Positions 43,113-55,130 of a stretch of 64,000 nucleotides of DNA are shown piece after piece; position 1 is the first letter of the stretch; every line of letters starts with the position of its first letter. A model generated the notes under the pieces. That model was not told the origin of the DNA. It was given only the letters and a program-made list of their open reading frames with translations, and made no database searches. Source of the DNA: Malus domestica (lineage: Eukaryota > Streptophyta > Magnoliopsida > Rosales > Rosaceae); the NCBI RefSeq assembly GCF_042453785.1, contig NC_091667.1, positions 33,100,001 to 33,164,000 on the forward strand, given 5' to 3'. The translations under genes were made by a program, and so were the position numbers.

Positions 43113-44268
43113 ATGTTTCCTAATTCATATCATCATGATCAAAGCAAAGATTTGGTATTCCAGAATTCCTTTATTGATGATTCCCACCATAATGATATGA
43201 TGCAAGTACAAGATCTAATGCGGGGTCATGAGGTTTTTCCAGAGGAGAAGAATCCATCCCGTAATAAGATAATGCGAAAAGGCAAGCAGCAGCAGCAACA
43301 ACAACATATGATATTATCACCTAATTCCAGTAATACTGGAGAAAATAATAGTGATGGTAAGACTGAAAGGAAGATCGTGCGTAGGGACAACGAACGCCAA
43401 AGAAGACAGCTTATGGCAGTTCTTAATTCATCACTTCGATCCCTCCTCCCCTGTGAATTGATCAAGGTTAAGAATCGAGATCAACCTCTGTATATTTACT
43501 CATATTCTTTTTCTGTAATTTTCTTTTGTGGGCTGAGTTTTAATTTCTTGATTTAGATGATTAATGATTTTTTTAAGGTTTTGTCCTGGGGTTAAAAGGA
43601 TATATTGCATTTTGTTTTAATTTCTTGATATAGATGATTAGTAATGTTTCTAGGGTTTTTGCGTTGGGGTTACAGGGAAAACGTTCAATCACCGAGCACA
43701 TGAATGAGGCCGTCAATTATATAAATCACACGAAGGCGAAGATTGAAGAACTGAATGCCAAGAAGGAAAAGATTAAAAAGTTGTATGAATGTGATTCTAA
43801 AGATTTTGGTCTCGAAAATGAAAGTTCGGGTCACGATTTTCTTAAGTACTCTATCATGGTTCGCCCAACCTGTTTGGGGGCAGTGGAGGTTGTGATAAGT
43901 AGCAGCTGCGGCGAGGAGGAAGGGTTGCCTCTTTCGGGAGTGCTCAAAGTATTGCTTGCTGAAGGCCTTAGTGTTGTTGGGTGTGCTTCCACCAGAGTAA
44001 ATGAAAGTTCGTTTCACAACATTCAGTGTGAGGTGTTTTCTCGTTCCTTTTGATTACAATTAGATTAGGACTTATCTTCAAAGATATGTCTGGTACATAT
44101 TTAGACATAGATTTAATCTTAATTACCATCTGATTAATCATGATATGAGAACAGATGAAAGAAATTTCACAGTGCGTTTTCTTCAATCCACAGGTTGGCA
44201 ACGATTTGGCATGTCTGGATTTGTCTGAGTTGCAACTGAAATTAAATAACTATTGCAATTCTGGGTGA
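43113..44268 (+). CDS. bHLH transcription factor, subgroup Ib(1)-like, copy 3
   Basis: Proposed exons are 43113-43466, 43676-44032 and 44194-44268, all phase 0, giving 261 aa. The ATG at 43113 gives MFPNSYHHDQSKDLVFQ, aligned with copy 1. A Gln run (residues 59-64) and an Asn/Ser-rich linker precede the basic region VRRDNERQRRQLM. Here Arg90 stands where His is usual; Glu94 and Arg98 are kept. Helix 1 ends SSLRSLLPCELIK, and helix 2 [19 protein letters not shown] opens exon 2. Exon 2 ends with the ACT-like VRPTCLGAVEVVIS and GVLKVLLAEGLSVVGC segments, and exon 3 is VGNDLACLDLSELQLKL. It is expected to be nuclear and to dimerise. DNA preference may differ because of the His-to-Arg change. Confidence 0.85.
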
Positions 44269-47200
44269 CCAAAGATCTTCAATTACCAGGGAAGTATATA
44301 TATAATTTTTCCTTCGCAATGTTGATTCCCCTTGATTACAGTAAAACCCTGGATGATTTGGTTGTATTTGTGATTTGTGTAACCTGTTGCTGAAATTTCT
44401 GATGTTTCACTCTTAATATGTATGCAATTCTTAATTTCTTTTAAGACAAACGATTTCAAGGTCTATTTAGAAAACGCAAAACTTTCTGGAACGTGATTTC
44501 CATGAAATTAGTTAAGCTTTTATCTAGAACCTTGCAAGTACATTTATATACTGTGAGCTCATTAGTTCATGCAATAACAGAAAGTAGTACTCATAGCAAT
44601 TAATAGTCTTCCTTTTGATTCTTGTTGATATACAAAATCTTGTTGACTTTGAAACAACGTAAAATGAGGTGTGACCTTCACAAGGTTGCTTTGGTCCTCA
44701 AGTGATGATAATATGTAAGGAGATAGAGATAGGGTAGCAAATACAAGATGTATGTAGTTCACCCTAAGTTTGGTTATGTCCATGAAGGTAGATGAGTTCT
44801 CATTAATAAGGTAGAGTTTACATGTTTCGAAGGTTTAAGCAAATTATCACTAGTAAATTATAATAATAGATTAAGTAGAATAATGTCATTGGATTACTTG
44901 TGGGACAATGATCTCCTTTTATAGTTGAAGAGTCTCATGTTGTCATCTGTGGTTGATGTGGGACTCTAGGAGTTTTATTCTGGCGTTGACATGTGTCGTG
45001 TTGTGATTGGTTTCTTGATTGGAAAGTAACTCACGGGCTTCGGCAGGGGTCCCTCAACATGAATCCTTAAATAAGTCTTCAGAAGTACAAAGTTGACAAA
45101 TTCTCAATAATTTTGAAGTTTATGAAGTATGATACAAACAATTCTCATATTTGTCAGCCTCATTATTTATTTTATCACCTCACTGTCGAAATCTTTACTA
45201 AGTTATAGCCGAATTGATACACTATAAAGATTATGGACAGATGGTATTAAGTTAATTGCTGCTGCACAAAGTTATATAATTCATGCACAATTTCATTGCT
45301 TGTATATAAAATTTTAGACCATTGATCTTAAGCTAACATAACAAAATAAATTTCGTGACTTATTTTAGTAGGTATTGTTTAATTAAATTGCTCGATCCAT
45401 CCCATACGTTAGAATCCATCATATAAAGTTGGATAGGGTTGTGATTTATTTGATGATTTTTCTTTTTCCTTGTGATTATATCTATTGTAAGCAAATCATA
45501 GTTGGATAAAGTTGTTGGCAAGACTGCTGCATAAATTCTAGAATTCATGCAAAAATTTCGTTACTTGTATATAAAATTTTAGACCATTCATGATCTTAAG
45601 CTAACACATGACAAACCAAACTATCGCGACTGGCCAGTAGATGTTCTCTAAGATCTTGTGCATGGATTATTGTTTAATTAAATTGCTGGATCCATCTCAT
45701 ACGTTAGAATCCATCATATAAAGTTGTATACGGGTTGTGATTTATTTGATGATTTTCTTTTTCCTTGTGAATCACAATGAAATTTCATTGTTTCTTATAG
45801 AACAAAATGTTCGTTTATTTCTTTGAACTCAATTAGATGTCTCAAATATTTAGATTTGGCTAATATTTTGCAAGGATGATTCAAAAGGTGTAACTTGAAA
45901 ATAGACCGTTCGGATTGTTAAAGGATGACGCGGTGTGAATATATATATATATGGTTTTATTTGTATTGACATGGACAAATATTCTAGGACATGACCTATG
46001 CACAATACAGTCTCAACTTCCAACATATGATCGTAACATATCCAAACTACCATGCATGTGTATTTGTTTTCACATTAAGATGGGATAGTTTCAGCTAGAT
46101 TGCATACGTTCAAAATGAAAATTACTTTCGTTAACCACATCTTCTCAACTATTTTGTTCAAATTGGACCGCATGGCTCATTTCATGATTTTCCAGCAGCT
46201 GGTGAGTTTACTGCCGTATTTCTATATACTTTCTTCTATTACGACCAAGATGTTAGAAATACCCTTGCAAAGGTCATGATTTACGATTATAATGCTGATC
46301 TTGTAAGCTGAAAATTATTTATTTCGCAAGACTGCTAATTCTTCACAATTGAGAAAAAAAAATTAATTTATTATTTGAATGATGAACGTAGTTGAAGTTG
46401 ATTTTGAAGTTCCAATAAATCTCGATTAAAAAAATTTGAGAATAAAATTGAGTAAAACGAAGTAGTTTTTTTTTTTTTTTTTTTTTTAAGCTACAATGAT
46501 TTGAATATGTTTGAAATACAGCATATCAAACAATTAAACAACTCAATTTTTACTTCACTCAAGCGATCATCTAATTTGTAAGCCTCCCACCAATGACATA
46601 AACAAAGAGCTCCACATGATGATGATGGTGGATACTTCAGTATATATGATGTTTGACACAAAAGTAAAATACTTGATCAACCAGAAGATCAAACTCATTA
46701 TTTCTCATGTGATGCAGTTTTGGTTACATGCTTGAACTAATGTCATTGCGTTCACAATCTTTTAATCTTTCTTTTACAATACTTGTGACTAATTAATTGT
46801 GACCTAATTGTGACCCACAATAAAGATATCATAAACATAGGTGAAATATAAATTCAAAATATTATATTTCTTCTAACTTATTTGCTTCACTCAAACGATC
46901 ACGGTCATTGTAGTATTCGTTATGATCGTCATAATGTATAGTTACATAATAGCCCCCCGAAAAACACTAACTAGTCAAGATTGGAAAGTAAACAATTGAA
47001 TGATCATTTTTTGAAACAAATAACTATATTCAATGATTGAGAGTGGAATAAGTACAACCTTGAAGATATGGTGCTTATATGAGTCTCAATAAGAACTTTG
47101 CCGAAAATTTCAACTCGATTGAAGAGAAAAAGAACGTCCACACATTAACTTGAAAGCTATCCTTAGTTATAGAGAGAAAGCAATACAAATCACTATAAGT

Positions 47201-49662
47201 TATCTTCAGTGAAAATGTCGGTGATTAAGTTTTGGTGGTTCCTCGAACCACGCCTCCTGTTGACGGCCGATTACTGCTCTTGCTAGCCTATGTGCCCATT
47301 GACCAAACTATATCCAGAAAGCTAACAATTCTTTTTCCTCTATTTATGATGTCTCTGTACAATTTTTGAATTCGTTATTTCTTTAGATCTTTGCCTTTGA
47401 ACAATCCCATAAACTCGTGCTGTATTGTACCAATGACCTTAGAGCCTGCGTAAACCCAATAAGTTTTCAGATTAAAGGCCCAATTCTAGACTAAAGGTCC
47501 AATATACCTAATTATGAATAAACTATATCCTTTCACAGCTGCTAGTTTTATGCATGTAACTTGTAACTTGGTCGAAAACCCAGGTGGCGTGACAGTTACC
47601 ATATTTAATAAGAAATGTTGAGGACTTAAGAGCTCACATTTAGTTATTAAATTGGGCTTGGGACGGCTGATAGCCTGATGTACACGACAAATTGATAGTT
47701 GGTGAGATCTCATTCCTCTATTTAAAGTTAACACTAAGATGAAATTTCTCAATTTAACCCTCATTAGAACGTCATTGATAATATGTACCATTAATTAAGC
47801 AACGAAATTCCCATTCTCTGCGAGAGAAGGTGAAACAGGATAGTCTCATAAATATTTTATCCCAACCATGGGTCAAACAATTAAAAGACAAATAATATGA
47901 GACCATGGACTGAATTCCTTCCCTAATATCACATTTATATAGTATCTAGTTTACTAATCAGTAAACAAAATAAGATAAATGAATTGAAAAGGAATTAATT
48001 TGAGAAGGAGTTGGAATTGGATGGAATCAAAATCAAAATCCTTTGGAAACGGTTTACTAAATTTTTTAAGAAATGGAATAGGAATAATATTGAACCATAT
48101 AAGTTGTTTACTAATTCATATGAATCAAAATAGAAATCAATGTGACTACTAAAATACCCCTAGTTAATAGTCTATTTTATATGCTAATTTTTTTACTTAT
48201 TTATATTTTTGGTAAAACTTTATTTTATTTTATTTTAACTTTGTGAGAATTTTTTTAATTATTTTATTTTATTTTTGCCAAGAGAACAAAATTGGGTGTT
48301 GGGGTAATATGAAGAGCAATCTTGAAATTTTAGAAATAAATGAGGGTATAACGGGGAGAAAAAATTCCTTCTGATTCCCCAATAACACAGAATTCAACCC
48401 TCACCAAATTGTAGGGAATCAGTTGGATTCCAAAATATGCATGATTCCTCAAATTTTGATTCCTAAATATTTGGTAAACACCAGAGTTTTCTGTAATCGA
48501 AATTCAATTCTATTTTTTTGTTTCGATGACCCTTACATAAACGCACTGTAAATGTATTTGTGATCATTTAGTTTGAAGAACCCCAACTGCTATTGCAAAA
48601 TGTGCGACTAATGTCTTTCTTAATTATTGTTTGCTCTTTTTTCTTTTCTTTTTTTATGTGAGGCATTTTTTTCTTAAACTTGAGTTGAAAAATCCAACAA
48701 GATTTTTATCTTTTTTGTTTTTTTGTTTTTTGTTTAATAAAATTGTCAGGCAACATAAGACACATCAATTGAGCAAGGGTAAAGCTAGGAATACATTAGT
48801 TTCTAAAATTTTATCTACAAATTTAACCTCTCTATTGTTATCCTTTTAAAAAAAATTAAATCATGACCTTCATCTCATGCTCTTGGATCTAAAAGAAAAG
48901 AAAGAGGTGCCATCAGGTTTAAGGTCATTGGCATTAGCTTAATCAAGTATAATCTAGAGTGTTGATGTGTTCACTATTCAATTAAATATGTTAATTACAG
49001 CCATCACACACAGGGCTGAGGTGACCCGTTCTTAGCTGGTTTAATTAGCCCGAATATTTTTTTTATTACAAAAAACAACCCTAATTCATTTGTGCTGCGT
49101 CATAACTTTGAAAGGTTAGGATTGATGGTTACAGAGCCTACTTCACCGCCGGTGATGGAGCTGCTTTCAACTGTACAAAAAAAAGGTACAAATCACCAAA
49201 AAATAGTATACTGGTGTTTAATTAAATTTTATACCACCACCTCCTTCAAAATATAAATATTTATATCACATACTAAAACTGTACGAAATAACTTTTTTAT
49301 AAGAAAGTCTATTAATCAGAAGATTAAAAATGTGACATATGTCCAACAAAAAACTACAGGTTGGGCAAAAGCTAACAATACTAGAGTACATGAGCACGGA
49401 GACTGCTGGTGAACAGCCAAAGATTTGTTCTCGCCATTGAACACCAAAGTTCCTTGACTTCCAAGGCTGCTATCTTTTGTCTTCACCATATAAGACTCCT
49501 TCCTTTTGCTTCAAAGTTTCCGAAATATTTTGCCTTCTTCTTGCTTGGACCATCAAGCTTTTGTTTTCTTCTCCATCCCTCAGTCACAGTCCATAATTAT
49601 TAATCAACTACCCTCCATATATACCAGTTATTAAGACTTGTTTTTTCTTTCCAAGAACCAAA
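44269..49662. other. intergenic DNA, no gene seen
   Basis: AT-rich stretch with a two-copy duplication (45258-45775), a T-run at about 46467-46488 and a possible TIR element at about 47960-48500, whose left part has GGAATCAAAATCAAAATCC and right part GAATCAGTTGGATTCC. About 44930-44980 holds TTGATGTGGGACTC, a near-match to the plant USE in reverse. No coding signal was found. Confidence 0.5.
45258..45775. repeat. two-copy tandem duplication, period about 267 bp
   Basis: Copies start at about 45258 and 45524. They share cttgtatataaaattttag, taattaaattgct and acgttagaatccatcatata, and both end near tttttccttgtga. The second copy has an extra internal stretch. Confidence 0.82.
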
Positions 49663-51696
49663 ATGCCCTTGAACTGCTTTTGTTGTGCCACCGAAGAAGA
49701 TCGAGAACCAGCTGAGACCAGGTAAACTTGATGTAATCTAATTATAGCCTGATCTATGTTTATTGGTGATTAATTATATATCTTTACTCGCTACTACTTT
49801 TCATGTATTTATTAGTTCTGGGGTTTGCTTGTTCAATTAATTAGTAGGGTTCACAAGAACAGGGATTACCCGTGGGAAGTATATTCTCTCAAGGAGCTTC
49901 TTCATGCAACGAACAGCTTCCACCATGATAACAAAATTGGAGAAGGAGGGTTTGGAAGTGTTTATTGGGGTCGAACAAGTAAAGGCGTCGAGGCAAGGCA
50001 ATCATGTCCATCTTTTTCCCTTGATTTTTCGATTCTTCCGATCATCACCAGCTAGCAAGCTGCATGATCAATTAATTTATAATTTTTACAACAAAGTATT
50101 TTCTTCTTCTTTTTTCAATTGGTTGGTTTTAGTAGTCACACTTAATTTTGTCACATATATTTATGGTTCAGATTGCTGTGAAACGATTAAAGACAATGAG
50201 TCCAAAGGCAGAGATGGAGTTTGCAGTGGAAGTTGAAATACTTGGAAGGGTGAGACACAGAAATCTGTTAGGCCTGCGGGGATTTTATGCCGGAGGTGAT
50301 GAAAGGCTCATAGTGTACGATTTTATGCCTAATCATAGCTTGATCACCCATTTACATGGCCAACTTGCAGCAGATTGTCTTCTTGATTGGTCAACAAGAC
50401 TGAGCATCGCCATTGGATCAGCTGAAGGTTTATCGTAAGTTATATAAAAGCTAATTAATAGTTAATTTGCTCCACAAAATCCGTTATTAAATATAAAAGT
50501 AAACCCTTGATTGTGTCACCTTATTCTGGGTGTTCCTTAAGTAAACCCTCGATTGTGTCACCTTATTATGTATGTTCCTATCTTTGCTAAATGAATCATT
50601 CAGATAAGTACTCCTCCAAAATTCAAAAGTGGGGAAATGAGCTCATCCCCAAGGGGGGTAATCAAGTATTATATATCCTTCTTAATTAATATACAAATAT
50701 AGGTGTGAAAGATGCTTTTGCCTACCTAAGCTTTAATTCATTGATAATAAGATATAGCTAGATAACATTTCTATGAGCTTCAAATTGTTTTGAATTATGA
50801 TTAGATTCATTGGAAGTCTGTTAACATCCTTAAAAAAGGACGTCAAGATCTAATTGTCATCAATTAAACTTGATGGTTGGATTCTAATTTTGGTCCATCC
50901 ACTTTAGTAGGTACGGGATCATTGAGTTATGAACACATAGATTGCTATTGTAGGGATACTAACGTATTCATGTGTATGTTCATAACTTAGGAATACAAAT
51001 TAAGTTTAATAATAATTAAATCTTATACATCGATGATAATCTAATTATTTCGTAATTCATATGAAATACTTTTCTGTATGATTTAGCATTGTTCAATTTT
51101 CTTCGTCGTTTGCATTGTTAAGGTACCTGCACCATGAGGCCAATCCTCATATAATTCACAGGGACATAAAGGCCAGTAATGTGCTTCTAGATTCTGAATT
51201 CGAAGCAAAAGTTGCTGATTTCGGATTTGCAAAGCTGATTCCGGACGGTGTAACTCATCTGACCACTAGGGTAAAGGGAACTCTTGGATATCTAGCTCCT
51301 GAATATGCCATGTGGGGGAAGGTTTCTGAGAGTTGTGATGTTTATAGCTTTGGGATTTTGCTCCTAGAAATAATTAGTGGAAAAAAGCCGATAGAAAAGC
51401 TACCAGGAGGAGTGAAACGTGATATTGTTCAATGGGTCACCCCTTATGTCCAAAAGGGTGCATTTAATCAAATTGCTGATCCAAGGTTGAAGGGCAAGTT
51501 TGATAAAGTACAAGTGAAATCGACGGTCCTGATTGCTATGAAATGCACCGATAATAGCCCCGACAATCGTCCCCCCATGATAGAGGTGGTGGATTGGCTT
51601 AAGGGAGGTATAGGAAGAAGGAAAAAGGAGATCACAAAAGTGGAGGACACTGAGGATGATGAAGGCAGCGAAGGTTACGATGAGAGCCAACCCTGA
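49663..51696 (+). CDS. receptor-like cytoplasmic kinase, PTI1-like (At3g15890-type annotation)
   Basis: Proposed exons are 49663-49721, 49848-49992, 50172-50434 and 51123-51696, giving 346 aa. The N-terminus [13 protein letters not shown] has three Cys (5, 7, 8) that could be acylated and no membrane span. The kinase has P-loop GEGGFG 51-56, IAVK Lys72, HRDIKASN 168-175, DFG 188-190 and APE 214-216. HRD, DFG and the lysine are all present, so it should be an active RD kinase. The C-terminus is acidic ([16 protein letters not shown]). Intron 2 starts with GC (GAG|GCAAGG) and ends CAG; no GT donor would keep the frame between GVE and IAVKRL. The final exon carries the activation loop and C-lobe. 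Such kinases usually relay signals from membrane receptors, but no partner is shown here. Confidence 0.87.
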
Positions 51697-52412
51697 GGGT
51701 GTGCAACATGTGCCACCGCATAGGGCTCCTGATTCGTAAGGACCCCTAAATTTTCATTATATGTATACAGATGCATATAAAACAATTAGATGCAAAAGAC
51801 TATCTTATCTATGGTACTAGTGCAAGCGGTTTAGCTCTTCTTTCTTATAGCCTATGTGCTGGGTTCAAATCCCAGTGACATTGTTTTGTTATATTTTAAG
51901 CTTTTGCAAATTTGTAAACAGGAGATAACAAAAAGGCATCCAACGTGTATCGAACTCAGGACCTTTGAAGGTAAGAAAAAACACATGGCTTATCAAACAA
52001 CTTATTTTTGTTGCAGTAACTTGTAATATTTTAGTTTTATAGATGAAAAAATTTTAAAAAAATAATAATAAAGAAATATAACATTAAAAAAAATGAAAGG
52101 TCTTCATCTAAGTTTTGCACAGGACCCCTCAATACTCAGGGCCGGCCGATAACATTGATGCTCAGCATGAAGTTTATGGTGTGGAGCTATCCGATGCAAG
52201 AGAGAATATTACAAGGGCAAGACCACAAAGAAGATAACTTCAAAAATCTTCATCTTTTTATTTTGTGAGGTTGGAATGTATATTTTTGGCCTTTGCTTTT
52301 TGTTTGCATGCGAAATCGAAATATTGTATTTTTCATAACCTTAATTAATTAGTTTACTGTTGTCAGGCATCAGTCTTGTATCAGAAAAATGAACCAGAAG
52401 TCTATAATTTAT
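51697..52412. other. 3' flank of the kinase with tRNA-like fragments
   Basis: About 51826-51888 contains a T-arm-like hairpin CTGGGTTCAAATCCCAG but no proper D arm or acceptor stem, so it is SINE-like rather than a tRNA gene. About 51934-51975 has a similar B-box-like GAGTTCGATAC on the minus strand. No gene was seen. Confidence 0.45.
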
Positions 52413-53294
52413 AGGGAGCTTTAATGAAAAGGGCTTGAGCTAACTTTTATTTAATGAAAAACCACCCTAAACTATTATTTAATAAAAATGGTTTAAATTT
52501 TAATCATAAGGACACAAAACTTTTATCTCAGACCCTATAAAAACTAAAACACACGGGCTCACCAAAAAACCCAAACGGTATAACAATTAATATTCCAAAA
52601 TTGCCCCTAACGGAGCCTAACCCAGGCCTGTTAGCCAAAAGGAGATCCGAAGGAAGACCATTGGAACCGGAAGGCTGAGGTATCAGCGCAGTGTGCCTCA
52701 AAGATTCAAGAGCTGTTTCAGAGAAGGTAATAATCAAATAATTTTTTGGGAGATTTTTATGGTCTTGCTCTGTTTGTTTGTTCTTCATTTGTTTTCTTCG
52801 GTTTGAGTTTTGTGCTTGAATTCGTTTTCATATTGGGAATTTTGTTTTGAATAGGTACCGAAGCTGCACCAAGGAATAAGGAAGCAGCCGCAAATGCTTA
52901 AGTCTTCTCAGCAGTCATTTTGATTGCAATTTGGGTACTCAACTACAGCTTTAGAAAGCGATTATGATTCTGCACAAGTTCTGTATGAAGCTGTTTTTTT
53001 TTTTTTTTTTTTAACCTTAAATATTAATTGCTTTTTTGTGTTGGTGAGACTAATGTCAGTTGCCTTTCATAATTCGTAATGCTTTGGTGATGTGCAATGT
53101 CTTTGAATTTATAATGAGTCAGCTAATATTTATTATTCCAATTTTTCTCTCTATTGTAAATTTTAATGCCTATTGTGCCCTTCAAATCTCCACACGGTTG
53201 TAATTCAATATTTTTTTTGTATGGAAGGCTGCTCATTGAACTTATATATGCATATTTACATTATATCATGTTTTTCTCCTCGATGTCTACCAAA

Positions 53295-53455
53295 TTAATG
53301 GCTTAAGTGGACTTCTTCAATGAAGGCAGCAATAGCCTCTTCATTCTTTTCCTCCATGTCTGCCAAATCAATCCTATAGGTTCCCAACATCCAGCAACAT
53401 TCATTAGGCTCCATGTCTTTGTTCTTCGTCCAATTATATACCCCTTGAAGGCTAC
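53295..53455 (-). pseudogene. captured gene fragment, unrecognised
   Basis: On the minus strand a frame of about 50 codons ending at TAA 53297..53295 reads SLQGVYNWTKNKDMEPNE, then CCWMLGTYRIDLADMEEKNE, then EAIAAFIEEVHLSH. Its composition and acidic/helical character look like the end of a real protein. I do not recognise the family. It lies inside the 3.9-kb TIR element, so capture is likely. Confidence 0.35.
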
Positions 53456-53499
53456 ATTATAAAATTAGATATCCAATTATTTTACGGGATATTGATAGA

Positions 53500-55130
53500 A
53501 TTGAACACTGATTATTTCTTGAACTGAATATAGGTATTATCACTATTTCGTAAACTTAACACGGGCACTATCGCTTTTTTTTTAAACTGAACATGGTTAC
53601 TAACACTATTTCTTAAACTTAACACTAGTAATATCATTATTTCTTAAATTTAAGACTAACTATTTCTTAAACTGACACATATACTAACACTATTTCTTAA
53701 CTTAACACGAGTATTATTACTATTTCTTAAACTAAACACTAACTATTTCTTAAATTGAACACATGTATTATTACTATTTCTTAAATACTTCTTACCTTTT
53801 TTTTGTTTTTGCTAAAAAAATTATAATGAGAATGTCAACAACAATTTAATTGAAGTTAAATCACATCGTTGAATATGATAAATGTAAACTTTCTCACATT
53901 ATAGAAAATGACAATTATAAATGACACTAATACTATCATTACTTCTTGAACTGAACACTGACTATTTCGTAAACTGAACATTGACTATTTCTTAAACTGA
54001 ACGCTAGTACTATTACTATTTCGTAAACTAAACACTAACTATTTCTTAAACCGAACACCTTGTAAACTAAACACTTATTATTTCTTAAACCTTACACTAA
54101 TACTATCACTATTTCGTAAACTAAATAGACTATTTATTAAACCAAGTAATTATACTATCACTATTTCGTAAACTAAGCACTGACTATTTTTCAAACCAAA
54201 CACTAGTATTATCACTGTTTCGTAAACTAGTACTGTCACTATTTCGTAAACTAAGCACTGACTATTTTTCAAACCAAACACTAGTATTATCACTGTTTCG
54301 TAAACTAGTACTGTCACTATTTCGTAAATTAAGCACTGACTATTTCTTAAACCAAAAACTAACTATTTCGTAAACTAAACACTGACTATTTCTTAAAATC
54401 GAATACTAGCACTATCGCTATTTTGTAAACTAAACGCTAACTAGTGCGTTGTTTTTGTTCTGTTTCAGAAAAGTGAGTTATTTTGATATAGTTTCAGAAA
54501 TAGTGTTTATTTTGTTCCCTTTCAGAAATAGTGTGCGTTGTTTTTGTTCAGTTTCAGATAAAACGTGGGTAATTTTGTTATAGTTTCAGGAATTGTATGG
54601 GTTATTTTGGTTCAGTTTCAGAAATAATGTTCGTTATTTTGTTATAGTTTCATAAACAATGTTTATTTTGTTCCATTTCAGAAATATTGTGAGTTATTTT
54701 GCTATAGTTCCAAAAATAGTGTAGGTTATTATGATTCTATTTCAGAAATAGTATGAGTTATTTTGTTCCCTTCAAGAAATAGTATTTATTTTGGTTCTAT
54801 ATAAACGAGCAACATGCGGCAGGATTGCGAGAATTATTTGTTTGATCTCTATCCTTTTACAAGCAACTTAATCTGGTGAACGTCTAATCACCCCTTAGTG
54901 AAGTATACAAATCATTGCCCTTAGTGTTGTTATTTTGGTTCTGTTTCAGAAATAGTGAGTTATTTTGGATCTGTTTTAGAAATAGTGTGTGTTATTTTGC
55001 TGTAGTTCTAGAAATAATGTGGGTTATTTTGGTTCAGTTTTTAGAAATAATATGGGTAATTTTGCTATAATTCCAAAAATAGTATGAGTTTTTTAGCTTA
55101 GTTTCAGAAATAGTGTTTGTATTGAAGCTG
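53500..55130. repeat. inverted minisatellite array (two halves in opposite orientation)
   Basis: From about 53500 to 54440 the basic word is ACTATTTCTTAAACTGAACA with variants (TTCGTAAACTAAACAC). From about 54450 to 55130 the word is GGTTCAGTTTCAGAAATAGT with ...GTTATTTTG, which is close to the reverse complement of the first. Within the first half a block of about 95 bp (54170-54260) is repeated at once (54263-54350). A non-repeat stretch lies at about 54800-54930. The whole would fold into a long imperfect hairpin. Confidence 0.82.

Noticed and set aside
51826-51888. tRNA-like sequence with CTGGGTTCAAATCCCAG
   Set aside because: The T arm is good but there is no D arm, anticodon arm or acceptor stem of the right form, so it is not called as a tRNA gene.
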